Source: Macrotis lagotis (lineage: Eukaryota > Chordata > Mammalia > Peramelemorphia > Peramelidae). Taken from it: a DNA stretch of 64,000 bases. The position numbers and the translations under genes are program-made. This document shows, piece by piece, positions 1 through 10,300 of the stretch. The notes under the pieces are model-generated. The model did no database searches. It was not told where the DNA came from and was given only the letters and a program-made list of their open reading frames with translations. The stretch lies in NCBI RefSeq assembly GCF_037893015.1, contig NC_133658.1:884733038-884797037 (forward strand). Direction: 5' to 3'. The first letter of the stretch is position 1. Every line of letters starts with the position of its first letter.

Positions 1-249
1 ACAGAAATGTTTCAGAACCTCTTCCCCTAGAGGAACAAAGTCTAAAGTCTGGATACCATTATATTACATGACTCTGATGAAAGGCAGGAAATAAGCAATT
101 ATTAAGCATCTATTCTGTTCTATTCACTAGGCTAAGCACTATAATGTCATCTCATTTGATTCTCACAGTGGCTCTGGGGAAGGTAGATGTGATTATTATT
201 TTCACTTGAGGAAAATGAGGCAGACAGAGGTGAAATGACATGTGCTGGG

Positions 250-566
250 GTCAGTTAGGTGGCACAGTGGATAGAGCACTGACCCTGAAGTCAGGAGAAT
301 GGGAGTTCAAATCAGACAGTCACCTGATACTAACTGGGTGACCCTGGGCAAGTCACTTAACGCTGATTGTCTTCCATCCAGGACCATCCCCACTTGTCCT
401 GATTCATATCTGACCACTGGACCCACATGGCTCTGGAAAAAAAAATGAGGCTGGTGACTTAGCACAGCACCCCCTCACTCAGATCTAATTCGCTTGTTTG
501 TCATGACATCATCTCGCTGATGTCATGGTCTTTTTCAAGAATGAAGGATACACATCATTATCATCA
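250..566 (+). repeat. SINE with tRNA-like head and ATCATC-type tail
   Basis: The tRNA-derived head (GTTAGGTGGCACAGTGGATAG, then GTTCAAATCAG as a B-box-like element) is followed by the long 3' module seen in full at 31850, 32998, 41508 and 56188. That module reads GACCACTGGACCCA, GAGGCTGGTGACTTAGCACAG, CCCCTCACTCA, TGATGTCATGGTC and ends ACATCATTATCATCA. The non-poly-A, short-repeat tail suggests mobilisation by an RTE-type LINE rather than L1 (inference). Confidence 0.8.
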
Positions 567-708
567 CAGTGGATAGAGCATGGCTCTGGAGTCAGGAGGA
601 TTTGAGTTCAATTCCATCCTTAGATATTTGAAGCTATCAGCTGTGTGGCCTTAGGCAAGTCACTTAATCTTGATTGCTTTGAAAAAGTAACTAATTAAAA
701 ATAAACAG
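567..708 (+). repeat. SINE, poly-A class, decayed
   Basis: Starts CAGTGGATAGAGCATGGCTC, followed by GAGTCAGGAGGATTTGAGTT, AGCTGTGTGGCCTTAGGCAA and an A-rich end. It abuts the preceding SINE directly and lacks the first bases of the consensus, so the pair may have arrived as one unit or by sequential insertion into the first SINE's tail. Confidence 0.7.
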
Positions 709-799
709 CATATGCTGGGTTACACAGCTAATAAGGATCTGAATTAGGACTTGAACTGAGCTTTTCCAGACTCCAGGTTTGGTGGTTTATTCCCTGTAC

Positions 800-2170
800 C
801 ATCCTGAGGATGCCTTTTAAGGTCTCTTTCAGCCAGGAAGATGTGGGAGCTAGCTGAGCATTACAATTTCAGGATAAGGCTTCATGTCTTACGCTACAAA
901 TAACTTGATTTAGTGTTGTATTGATTATCCAGACTTAAGAAAGTGATGGAGAAAATGTTTATAACGCCAATTGAACATAAAAGTGTGTCATACATATCTC
1001 CTGTTCCCTCCTCCTCAAATCTGGGTGTTAATCATGGACCAGCAGACCCCAGCTTGCAGCTCTATGATCTTATAAATGTGGGTCATTTTTATCCTTAGAT
1101 TCCTCCCTATTCATTGATTTCTAGTGGATGAATGAATGCTTCATAATTAAAATAGTGGTGGGAGTAGCTGACACTTGTCTAGTTTTCAGATTGGCAAAGT
1201 CACATATATTCATGAGAGGGACTGTTCTGTGGTTCATCTAGACCTGACTTCAGAGTTAGGTCCGTAGAGAACTAGCCTTGGAGACTTGAGTTCCAGTTCC
1301 TCCTTGGATTAGTACTAGTTTTGTGACTCAAGACATACCTAGTAACTTCTTAGGGCCCCCAAAAGCCTCTTAAGACCACAAATTTCAGAGCAAGTGCCTA
1401 TCTACCTGGGTAAAGGGAATTTCCTCATCTGGGGTTCATTAGGCCTCCAAAATCACAGGTTCTATCCCTATCCTTGCATCAATTAACTCATTTGACATTT
1501 AGGACAACTGAGGACAGCAGAAATGACCTCTAATTCCTAGGTTCCCCCCCCCAAAAAAACATACCATTCTACAGATGAGAAAACCAAGGGTCAGAGAAAC
1601 ATAAATGACTTGCTTAGGTTTCTATAAGTGACAATGACTGAGTTTGGATTTGAATCTGGGTCCTCTGGGCCCAGAGTCAGAGCTGGGTCCCCATCATGAT
1701 CATGTTGATGCTCTCTGAGACTTGGATAAGGCTTTCATTATGATTCTAAGAAAAACATTTGTTCTTTCTCCTTGGCAAACATGAGCTTCTTGAGCAAGTG
1801 GTTTAAAAAAATTGTGTTGATACCTTTTATTAGTGCATCACCTTCATTTTCAAATCAGTTCCTTCCCCTCCCATAGCCAATAAGCCATCCCTTGTAACTA
1901 AGAATTTACAGAAATAAGAAAAAAGAAATCACAGTTCAGCAGAACTCTATCTGGCAATTTAGACCGTTTTCCACCCTCATCGTCTCCACCTCTGCAGAGA
2001 TCAGACATGTGTTTAAATCAGCTTTATAGAAGAAAAAACTCTGAGGTGGATCAGAGAAGCAATTTTGTCTTAGGTCCAATTGAATGATCGTCTGATCAGA
2101 GCCCTGCTCTTCCCCTTTCGGGGGTTCCTAGAATTCATATTAACAGTTTGTCATCAGGGCAATGAAATTT
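800..2170. other. mostly single-copy DNA with old repeat fragments
   Basis: No open frame, CpG island or splice-site pair stands out. The part at 895-990 matches a second site at about 31350-31650 (see findings). Weak MIR-like sequence lies at 1560-1690 (ACAGATGAGAAAACCAAGGGTCAGAG). A LINE-end-like fragment lies at 1815-2000. Confidence 0.5.
1815..2000 (-). repeat. LINE 3'-end-like fragment
   Basis: TTTATTAGTGCATCACCTTC, CCTTCCCCTCCCATAGCC and CAGTTCAGCAGAACTC recur, with divergence, at 54925-55125, 56130-56830, 58025-58175 and 62565-62780. The shared order of blocks shows one interspersed family. T-rich starts suggest the minus orientation. The family name is uncertain, though it resembles marsupial LINE 3' untranslated regions as I remember them. 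Confidence 0.5.
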
Positions 2171-2179
2171 AGAAGGAAT

Positions 2180-2295
2180 CCAGGACTGAGAGGAATCTCA
2201 GAGGCTATTTAATCCAAACTTCTCATTTTATAGAGGGGGGGAACTGAGGCTAGAGGAAGGGAACTGATTTGCCTAGGGTTACAATAGTAATTAGA
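2180..2295 (+). repeat. MIR fragment
   Basis: GAGGAATCTCAGAGGCTATT, TTTATAGAGGGGGGGAACTG and TTGCCTAGGGTTACAATAGT follow the MIR-core order (detection head, AGGAAACTGAGG, TTGCCCAAGGTCAC). Confidence 0.6.
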
Positions 2296-2311
2296 AAAAG
2301 AGAATTCATTA

Positions 2312-2755
2312 ATACCTGTTATGTCCCATAATGATCTCATCTGATCTTTCCAATAACCCTGGGAGGTAGGTAATGTTATTCAATCTTCTCCAACTCTTCA
2401 CAACACTGTAAACCACACTGTTCATGGGGTTTTTCTTAGCAAAGATACTAGAGTACTTTGCCTTTTCCTTCTCCAGCAGATTAAGGCAGTCAGAGATGAA
2501 ATGACTTGCCCTGGGTCACACAGATAGTAAGTATTTGAGATCAATTTGAGCTTAGGTTTTCCTGACTCCAGACCCAGATCTCTATCCACTGAGTCAACTG
2601 GCTATTTCTTAGAGGTCCTGTTATTATCTCCATTTTTGCAGCTGAGGAAACTGAGGTACAAAGAGGTTAGATAACTCATATTGGATCACATAGCTAGTTG
2701 GTGACCAAGGCTGGATTTGAACTCCGGTTCCAGGCCTGGAGTTCTGTCCACTGTA
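2312..2755 (+). repeat. MIR split by a minus-strand SINE
   Basis: The MIR begins TACCTGTTATGTCCC, reaches CCTGGGAGGTAGG at 2370, and resumes at 2613 with CTGTTATTATCTCC and GAGGAAACTGAGGTACAAAG. The inserted SINE at 2381-2612 is bounded by AGGTAATGTTATT (2368-2380) and AGGTCCTGTTATT (2613-2625), an imperfect 13-bp duplication. Confidence 0.8.
2381..2612 (-). repeat. SINE, BovB-tailed class
   Basis: In this orientation the BovB-like tail comes first (CAATCTTCTCCAACTCTTCA...TCATGGGGTTTTTCTTAGCA), then the MIR-like middle, and the tRNA-like head complement last (CTCTATCCACTGAGTCAACT). The head-to-tail order is the same as in the plus-strand copies at 26380 and 43636. Confidence 0.8.
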
Positions 2756-3139
2756 TCATTTAACTTTCCTAGATCTTCAAACCCCTGGGTTTTTACAGGA
2801 TAACACACTGCACCCATTTCTTTATTTAATATTTCCCACAACAGTCCAACAAGGCAGAGCCATAACTAGGCAAGGATCATTAGAACTTTTCCTCAGGGCA
2901 TCAATCTCCTTAGGACACATCCCTTCTGAATAAAACCCACATTAGAGAGGAAGCTTCTTCTAACCTGTTTAATAGCAAGGCAAATATACCAAATTCCATT
3001 TCATTTATGACATAAAAATGGTATTCATACAAGGGGACCTCCCTACATGATTTATTTATAGAGGGAAACATGGTCAGCTTTCTCCTCCCCCTCCCCTTGC
3101 CCCTTGACATTATCCTATTCCTGGTTCTGCTAAACAAGG

Positions 3140-3990
3140 GAACACAGATGTCCTTCCTTCCTCATCTTCCTCCATGGGCCAAGGAAACTCCTGTAGTTAG
3201 AATATTAACAGACACTTTCAAGATCTTTTATTCAGCCCTTTCCCTAGCCCCTCCACCCCCAATTCTTCACAGTTGAATTTCTCTCAGTTTTGCATCATGT
3301 TACTTTGCAGTGGGACCCAAAACTTGCAGCATCGAAGGAAGGCATGTCACAGTTACACTTTGCAGGCATCCTTGAATTCCTATGTGTGGGTTCCCTCCTC
3401 CCCCCACCCCGTGTAATTTTCTCAGAGGGGGCAAAAAAAAATCATGATTCATAGGGTTGTTGACAATTTGCCAGAAGACTGAGTAGCATTTTCCTGTTGT
3501 TTGCACCCTCTGTAAACCTCTTTTATTTTTTTATATTATTGTTATTATTGTGTTCACAGCTTTAAAACAAAATAGATTCTCCTTACCTTAACACCTCCCT
3601 CCCCAAATTCTGACCTATGCTTTGCAATGCTAAACCCCAGAACAAATTCCAACTTGTTCCAAAAAGTGACCCCAAGAAAGAGGAAATAATAATCTCCCCA
3701 GAGCTGGGTAATAGCTCCATTTGTTCCCCCTTTTACTCCACCCTACTCCCCCCGCCCAATGGAGCATCTTCAGGGGACAGAGCTAGGCACCTTAGGCTCT
3801 CCCTTGCTGGGGTGAGAGGAAGCTGGGGGAAGGTAAAATTGCTGTTCTTAAGGTGCATTTCTATAGGAGGACTGATCTTGCAATGTCAGGGCTTTCAATT
3901 AAAGAAAAAAAAAAGGCAGACAGTTCTGGCTGCCTGCGGCTCTGGACTCCCTCGGCAAGCATCTCAGTATAGGGACCCAGCTGACATTTC
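3140..3990. other. single-copy flank of a GC-rich block
   Basis: No recognisable repeats. A long + frame is open at 3617-4204, but it crosses an A12 run and a C/T-rich stretch and has no recognisable domain, so I do not call it coding. TTTCTCATTTCAG at about 3987-3999 is a fair 3' splice site and GGAG|GTAACT at about 4100 a fair donor. They would enclose an exon of about 100 bp with an ATG in CCCATGGAG. Confidence 0.3.
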
Positions 3991-4264
3991 TCATTTCAGC
4001 GCCTGCCTCCTTAGCAGCAGTCTGCAAGTTGGCCAGCTCCAGAGAAGAGCTTGGGACTCACCAGCCCATGGAGAAGCTTCGCAGAGCCCCAAGGATGGAG
4101 GTAACTTTCTGGGGGAAGAGGAAGGCTGGCTGGGGGCAGGGTGGGAAGAAATGAACTGCTTATTAGCAAGAAAGCTGATGGATGGCTACTTTTCTGAGAA
4201 ATAACTCAGGGAGGTTTCTTTTTTTTCTGACACTTTTCTGAGAAATAATTCAGGGACACTGCTC

Positions 4265-4290
4265 GCTCTCTCTCTCTCTCTCTCTCTCTC
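4265..4290. repeat. (CT)n microsatellite
   Basis: About 13 perfect CT dinucleotides lie within otherwise single-copy sequence. Confidence 0.95.
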
Positions 4291-4784
4291 ATTCAAAAAC
4301 AGACTGTCAATGCTTCTCCCATCATTTATAAAATTAATCGATTTTGAAGTTTGTCATTTAAACTCAGCTTTCAGTCTTGTAATGAACCCAGTCGGGCTCC
4401 GTTTCTACGTCTGCTGTGATCTCTCCCGGTGTCTCCCAGGAGTTTCTATATGTCTGTCTGTATGTGTCTAGATTTGCACCCATTATATTCTGCGGATCTT
4501 ACATCTCTGTACTGAACTGCATTCTATTCTCTTTTTGAAAAATGATCTGGTTTCTCCTCGGGCCTCCTGTTTATTATATCTCCCCCCCCCTCCCTTGAAG
4601 ATCCCAGAGAAGCCGTAACTTGACTGGGGGGAGAGGATCTGGGGAGGGGGGGCAGGGGCTCGTAGGCAAAATGAAGCTAATGGCAGCTCTGCAGTTGTCC
4701 TGGCTTCCTTGCTTTATAACTGCAGAGGCGGTCACGGTGTAGTTAAGCTTCTCTCTCCCTTTCCCAGAGAGAGCCTAGCTTCTA

Positions 4785-5180
4785 CCCACCTCTACATTCT
4801 CCTCCTTCCTTCCTCTTCTCCCCCTTTCCCCCCACCCCTTCCCTTCGGCCTTCTCCCCCTACCTCCCCCCCCCCACCAAGGATCTCGATCAAGCTGGTGG
4901 GCTCCTTGGCAGGGAAGGTTGTGGGGGGGGGGGGTCTGAAGGAGAAATTGGACACTGCAGCTTTAAGAGTGCGGTACTGCGAAATCTTTCTCCTTCAAGT
5001 GATCTGCAGAGCGGCAGCAGCGGCGGTGGCAGCAGCAGCGGTGGCAGCAGCGGTGGCAGCAGCCGCAGCGACCCTGGCAGCCGCCGCCGGAGAGCCAAGC
5101 AGTCCAGGGAATCCCCACTTTGCTCTCGCTCGCTCGCTCTCCCCGGGAATACAAAGCGGGCAGATAGCTCTGCAGAATGA
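4785..5180 (+). promoter_or_regulatory. candidate CpG-rich promoter
   Basis: A C-rich polypyrimidine tract (4795-4880) is followed by a G10 run, then a TATA-like TTTAAGAG (about 4962), and then CpG-rich sequence with GCAGCGGCGG triplets and CGCTCGCTCGCT. This order (C-rich tract, TTTAAnAG, GC-rich transcribed sequence) is the same as at 34.06-34.52 kb and suggests + strand initiation near 4990. I find no strong splice donor downstream before 5480. The GCN repeat reads as poly-Ala in one frame, but nothing else supports translation. Confidence 0.4.
5012..5092 (+). repeat. imperfect GCN triplet / 12-bp repeat
   Basis: Repeats of GGTGGCAGCAGC and GCGGC triplets lie inside the CpG-rich block. 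The period is a multiple of three, so the + frame reads alanine runs and the minus frame reads cysteine/histidine/arginine runs. This is a likely length-variable 5'-untranslated repeat. Confidence 0.85.
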
Positions 5181-5514
5181 CAGAGCTCAGCCCCAGGCAG
5201 GACTTGGGACTCCCCCTCCCCACCCCGCTTCCCAGGCTCTCTGGGGGGGCAGAGAAGGCATCTGGGAGATGGGGAAGTTGGGAGCGAGCCTCCTCGCCGC
5301 TGGGCCGGCCTTTGGGGTTCAGTTTCAGGGTCAATTGCATCCCTTCGTCTTTCGTGTCCCCGAACGACCGGTTGAAGGTTCCTGAACCTCGAACTCTTTG
5401 TCTCGGGTTATTTGAACCAACTCTTTGAAGCGGCCTTAAAGATGAGCACATGCCTCTAATCGATCCGCCAACAAGCATTTATGAAGGCCTACTATGTGTC
5501 AGATAACTTAGTTG

Positions 5515-5912
5515 GCAAAGACAGAAGGGAAACAAGGAATCACAGCAGGCTTGGTTCCAGATAGTATCCTTAAAGTCCACCATGAAGTGGGCTCCTGGAG
5601 GGAAGTCTGTGTCCCTCACTTTACAGAAGGTTACAGAAAGGAAATGAGGAATCAGAGGAGGCTTGCTTTCAAATAGCATCCTTAAAGTCCACCATAAAGT
5701 GGGCTCCTGGAAGGAAGGTTACAGAAAGGAAATTAGGAATCAGAGGAGCCTTGCTTTCAAATAAGTATCTTTCAAGGCCACCATGAAGTGGGCTCCTGGA
5801 AGGAAGGTTACAGAAAGGAAATAAGGAATCACAGAAGGCTCAATTTCAAATGATATCTTTAAAGTCCATCATGAAATGGGCTCCTGGAAGGAAGTCGGTG
5901 CCCCTCACTTTG
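5515..5912 (+). repeat. tandem array, about 88-bp unit, four copies
   Basis: The phrase GGTTACAGAAAGGAAAT recurs at 5629, 5717 and 5806, spaced 88-89 bp, with a first, longer copy from about 5521. Every unit carries AAAGTCCACCATGAAGTGGG and CTCCTGGAAGGAAG. The first and last units also carry a GTCTGTGTCCCTCACTTT-type segment that the middle units lack, so amplification involved the internal part. A LINE-like lead (AAGCATTTATGAAGGCCTAC at 5474) precedes it. Confidence 0.9.
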
Positions 5913-7030
5913 TTTTAAGGAGGTATCCCACAGCTGTTGACTTGGGAAGGGAACGTCTCATAGAGTGATTTGTAGGTTGCAGTGGTTGAGGGAATGAGAA
6001 TAGTTTGGACTTAGGGAAACTGTTTCTACCATTAGCTCCTGTTGTGTTGCAGCAGCAGTAACCCTGACCAAATGGCCCATGGTGTGCCCATCTTGAATTC
6101 TGAGGGCTCACTGTGGGAGGAATTTGTCTCTGTGGGACTTTTACAAAAAAAAAAAAAAGGAGGTGGGTGGAAGTTGACTTGGAGCCAGCATTCATTCTGG
6201 TGAAAGGCAGGAGCACTAAAAATCAACTGCTTGGTCTCCCTGGCTCCATGTTTCACAGTCTCCATACTCCATTCTTAGCAAGGCAAAGGGCTGTCCCAGA
6301 GCCAGGAATTGTCTTGTCTTGCCACATCTGGCTGGGGTGCTTCACGTCTAGGATTGCTGGAGAAGTCGTTCTGGGAACAGAATTCCCAGACATGGGTCTG
6401 CACCGATGCCTTGTGGTTCTAAGGCCCATTGGAAACCTCAGCCTTCTCTTAGACCTTCCAGCTATTCTTTGAAAAATGTCTATATTTTTAAAGATCTTTA
6501 GGGATCTTCATAAATCGGAAGACTATAGTCATTAAAAAAAAAAAGACAAGTAATGGATCTCAAGGTCACAAATCAACCGAACCAGTAACTGGATAGTAAA
6601 ATGCCCCCAAATCCCAGGGTTCTCTAGATTCATATATTGTGCTCTGGTCTTGTGAATAGAGGCTTACCCTTAGGGGAAATAGTAATACACAATGGCAAGG
6701 GGTCCATCTAAACCAGTAAGTGAGAGTAAATTCATAGTCCTTACTTTCTGTGCACTAAAGGAAGTTATGGGCAAATAGTTTTGCCCTTCTTTCAAAATAA
6801 GAACACAGAACAAGAGAATGACCTGGTGTAGGTCATGCCCCCCAGTTAGCAGCCAGCAGCTCTCTTTCCATATTCCTAAGATCCTCCCTTATTTGATCCA
6901 CTTTTAATACCTTGAAAATCCTTATATTTTTCTAAATTCTAAATTTTAAAGCCAGAATGGCTCTTATTATTATTATTGATTGAATAGATTATCATTAATT
7001 AAATAGATTAATTCAGTTAATTAAATGCCC
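5913..7030. other. single-copy DNA
   Basis: Contains an A14 run at about 6146 and a short TTA repeat near 6965. Open frames at 6113-6472 (+) and 5905-6265 (-) overlap each other and the A-run, and show no domain. No repeat family recognised. Confidence 0.4.
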
Positions 7031-7165
7031 TACTTTTTTAAAAGAGGAAACTGAGGCCCAGAGAATAAAGATAAACTTTCCCCAGATCACAGAATGTCTG
7101 AGACTGTGATTATATCTAATTCCCAATGCAAGATTCTTTCTACTACACCATGCTCATAAATCTAT
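7030..7165 (+). repeat. MIR fragment
   Basis: AAGAGGAAACTGAGGCCCAG followed by CCCCAGATCACAGAATGTCT matches the MIR core order. Confidence 0.65.
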
Positions 7166-8095
7166 GGTGCAGAACCCTAACTGTACCTGAATAACATGTG
7201 ACTGGCTTTCATTTTGCCAGACTTTTTTTGGATCTGCCCAGTTTATAAGGCCTGTGTTATTGAGGATCTAAGCACCAAAGTGCCCCCTGAGGACAAAATG
7301 CGGGTGTAAAAGGGGGAACTTCTCTTCCTATGCTAGCCAAGCCCCTTTCTACCTGGGAATTCCAAGTCTTAGCCCACTATTGGGGAGGATAGAATAATCT
7401 GTAGCCACTCTATCCTTGGGAGGGAGAGAAAAAGCTGCCACCTGATATTTCCAGTCTCCTGTCAGAAACTGATCTAACCTGGGGTGTTCACATCCACCTA
7501 GCTGCTGTCCAGTTACTGGGCACAAAGGATGTTCAGTATCTACCCGGTTAGTATGGGAGTGTATCCCTTCTCATTGCTGCCATCAGCAAGGAGTGTTCTC
7601 TAAATAAAATAGTCCATAGGAAAGACCTAGAAGTGCATCCCTAGAGGGTTTCCCATGGCTTTGTAGCCACTCCACTTTCTGTAGGGAATACAAAGTCAAT
7701 GCTTTGATTCCTGCACTCACACACTTGGGCAAACTGAAACCTGGTAAAATGAGTGATTACACCTGACTGTGCAGGTTATGAAACAGTGGGCTTTGCTCTG
7801 TTCCTCCATAATTTAGAAGGGGCTCCATTCTTCCTGCCAGGGAACTCAAGTAACTGCATTCCTGAAGATAAAGTGGTTATCGAAGGAGGAGTGCCAGCCA
7901 CTGCAGAATTAAGCAGGGGGGCTCCCCTTTCAGGATAGGCGGCCCTTCCACATCACCAAGATGAGTTGAGAAACAAATCACCATTACATCTGGCCTGGAA
8001 ATTGTGAAAGTGAATTTTCCCCCTTGAGCATAAAATTCTAAGAACTTCACACCACAGGAAAGAGGCTGAGGTGTAAGGCTCCCTGATATTTGGTT
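7165..8095. other. single-copy DNA
   Basis: No recognisable repeats and no CpG clustering. Short open frames only (for example 7753-7938 +), with no family resemblance. Confidence 0.4.
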
Positions 8096-8240
8096 TTCTG
8101 AGGACCCAAATTCTGCCTCTGACATTTACTAGCTGTGTGACCTTGGGTGTACTATTTCACCATCTTTTGGTCATTCTCTGTAAATTGAGGGCATTCCACC
8201 AGGTGATCTCCCTACTCTGTTCCAAAATAGGGGGAACGGG
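8095..8240 (+). repeat. old SINE/MIR-like fragment
   Basis: CATTTACTAGCTGTGTGACC, CTTGGGTGTACTATTTCACC and TCTCTGTAAATTGAGGGCAT follow the order of the CORE-SINE body. Confidence 0.6.
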
Positions 8241-8354
8241 GTAGTTTTATATCCAGTCCTCTCCTCTGCTAATGTGCCTAACCCCTCGAACCTTTCCTAG
8301 TCCATAATACCATCTAGTGATTACAGATGAAGACACAACCCTGAGCTAGGTGAC

Positions 8355-8358
<4 letters not shown>

Positions 8359-8444
<86 letters not shown>
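8359..8444. repeat. (GA)n microsatellite, about 86 bp
   Basis: Essentially perfect GA dinucleotides. It sits where the head of the following SINE (TAGGTGACTCAGAG...) would be, so it probably expanded inside that element. Confidence 0.97.
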
Positions 8445-8446
<2 letters not shown>

Positions 8447-8615
8447 AGGGCTTTGGAGTTAGGAAGACTTGAGTTCAAATTCCAACTTCAGTTTCTGTAT
8501 CTCTAAAATGGGAATATTAATAGCAACCGGGTTGTTGTGAGGATAAAACAAGATTAAGATTTGTAAAGCATTTTGCAAACTTTAATGCACAATAAATGTA
8601 ATCCCTTTTATCTAG
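8440..8615 (+). repeat. CORE-SINE body (Ther1/MIR-like)
   Basis: GGAGTTAGGAAGACTTGAGT, AAAATGGGAATATTAATAGC, GTTGTTGTGAGGATAAAACA and TTTGTAAAGCATTTTGCAAA are the diagnostic order of the older therian/marsupial CORE-SINE with a LINE-like 3' end. The head is replaced by the GA microsatellite. Confidence 0.7.
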
Positions 8616-9479
8616 AGACTATAGTGCCTGGGCAAGGCTTAGAATTTAGTTCCCCATTTGTGAGAAGCTGTGTGGTACAGTAATGTTTGCCTCAGTTTCC
8701 TCATTTTTAGATTTTTTTATCTCTTAATTTTTCTAATATAACAATTTTTATTTTCCAATATAAAAATAGATGTGTTGACACATTATTAATAGGAAAATTG
8801 ATGATAAATGGATAGTGATGAGTAATAAATTGGCATTGTGGATAAATTTATTAATAACATATTTAATTTAAACTAAAATGTTTATTATTATTCTAATATT
8901 TATTCTCCTGACCTTGCTTCTGTGAGGAAATGATTTTAAAAGCTGATAGTGTGGCAGTGGACATGATGGTTGAGTGGCCTTGACTTCTGTCTCCTATATT
9001 TACTAGCTGTGAATTCCAACTTCCTTCTCAGAAAAATGGAGTTATGAAAAGACCACAGGATTAGACTTAAGGAGGAAATAATGTCTGGAAAGCAGTTTGC
9101 AAACCATAAAACCCTATGCAAAGGTCATCTTTTATTCAACTGTTTTGCAAACTTTAAAGTGAATTATTATGATTTTTATAATAAAATGTGAGACCCCCAT
9201 AATTAATGTCTTTGTCTCCCCTGGGGTTCCTCTCATAGTATCCAGAATATAGAAGTGTGTGCACAAAATATTTAGGCTTCTGTGTCAAGACAGATGGTCT
9301 CTGGAGACCTGTGCAGGACTGGTTAATGGGAATGGAGGAGAAGGGTATATATATATATATGTTATCTTTGCAGTCCTGGTTTATCCCATGGTAGGGGCTA
9401 GATAGTGGACCTGCCTGCCCCTCCTTGAAGCAGTGCTAATAGAGATTATGGAGCCTGTTTTCTGTCTTCTTCACCTTCT

Positions 9480-9790
9480 CCCCAGCCCCACCCCAGGGTG
9501 ACTCAGGTCCTGTTCCCCTGCACTGGACTCTCTAGACTCAGCTTTGCAGGGGAAGGGACCCCTAACTCTGCCACCTCTGGCTGGCTCAGCAGTGGGTGCT
9601 GTCAGCCTTTGGACTGCAGCAGTAGGCTGGTAATGCAGAGGCCCTGCACCAATGCTCCCCTTGGCGTTTCTGCTGCCAGCTGCTGCTCTAGTCCCATTGG
9701 CTACATCCCCGGGGGCTTCATGCAGCCGCTGCTGAAGGAGGAGGCAAGCTGCCCTGGATTGGTGCAGAGTTAAGTTGAGGTTTTTTGGTT
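9480..9790. promoter_or_regulatory. GC-rich single-copy block with CCAAT boxes
   Basis: Three CCAAT motifs occur: CACCAATGC near 9647, and inverted in CCCATTGGCT near 9694 and GGATTGGTGC near 9757. An AP-1-like TGACTCA is at 9499 and a TATATATATATATA run at about 9348. Frames are open on both strands (9498-9773 + and 9471-9821 -), as expected for GC-rich DNA. CpG is sparse, so this is a weak promoter or enhancer candidate. Confidence 0.25.
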
Positions 9791-9989
9791 TTTTGTGTCT
9801 TCCTTTGCCAGCCCAGGGCATTCTAGTGGTGAGCTAGGGACAAGAGGCAACAGCTCTCAGTGGCGGGGAGAATGGGGAGACAGGAAATTCTGTCTCCAGA
9901 TGTGACCTTGGATGTGGCTTTTCGCTCACCATCATCTTCGTCAATATTTCACAGGCTACTGACGTTTAAAGGTAGTAGATGCTCTGGGG

Positions 9990-10300
9990 GGGGCAGTAAG
10001 TGTCAGATCTGAAGTCAGTAGAGCTGACTTCATGCCACAGCTCTGCTACGTCCTGGCTGCAACCTCGGGCAAGGAAACGGATCTTCCTTGGGCCTCAGTT
10101 TCACCTTCTGAAATGAGAGAGGGAATAGTCATTCTAGATCCATGATCCTATGAACCCCTCATTTTGCAGAGGAAGCTGAGGCACCAAGTCACCAGATGAC
10201 TTGTACAAGGTCACACTGTGTAGCAAATATGGGTAGCCAGATTCTCTGGTCATCTGAATCTGGTCCTCTGTCAGCCTTACTACATTGCCTCTCTGCTGGT
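9990..10300 (+). repeat. old SINE followed by MIR
   Basis: A degraded CORE-SINE (GAAGTCAGTAGAGCTGACTT, AACCTCGGGCAAGGAAACGG, CCTCAGTTTCACCTTCTGAA) runs to about 10145. A MIR core (CATTTTGCAGAGGAAGCTGA, TTGTACAAGGTCACACTGTG) follows to 10290. Confidence 0.6.

Larger units (their letters stand above)
92..790 (+). repeat. MIR copy split by two SINEs
   Basis: MIR-like sequence runs from about 92 to 249 (TTCTCACAGTGGCTCTGGGG, then the GAGGAAAATGAGGCAGACAG core). It resumes at 709-790 (GGGTTACACAGCTAATAAGG...ACTTGAACTGAG). The break carries an imperfect target-site duplication, CATGTGCTGGG at 239-249 and CATATGCTGGG at 709-719, so the two SINEs between were inserted into a pre-existing MIR. Confidence 0.75.

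Noticed and set aside
3617..4204. Plus-strand frame of 195 codons
   Set aside because: Crosses an A12 run and a pyrimidine stretch, has no domain, and the likely splice sites at 3999 and 4100 would break it.
4897..5385. Poly-alanine protein of about 160 residues
   Set aside because: Due to GCN triplets in a CpG-rich block; the opposite strand is open too, and no splice donor or family match supports coding.
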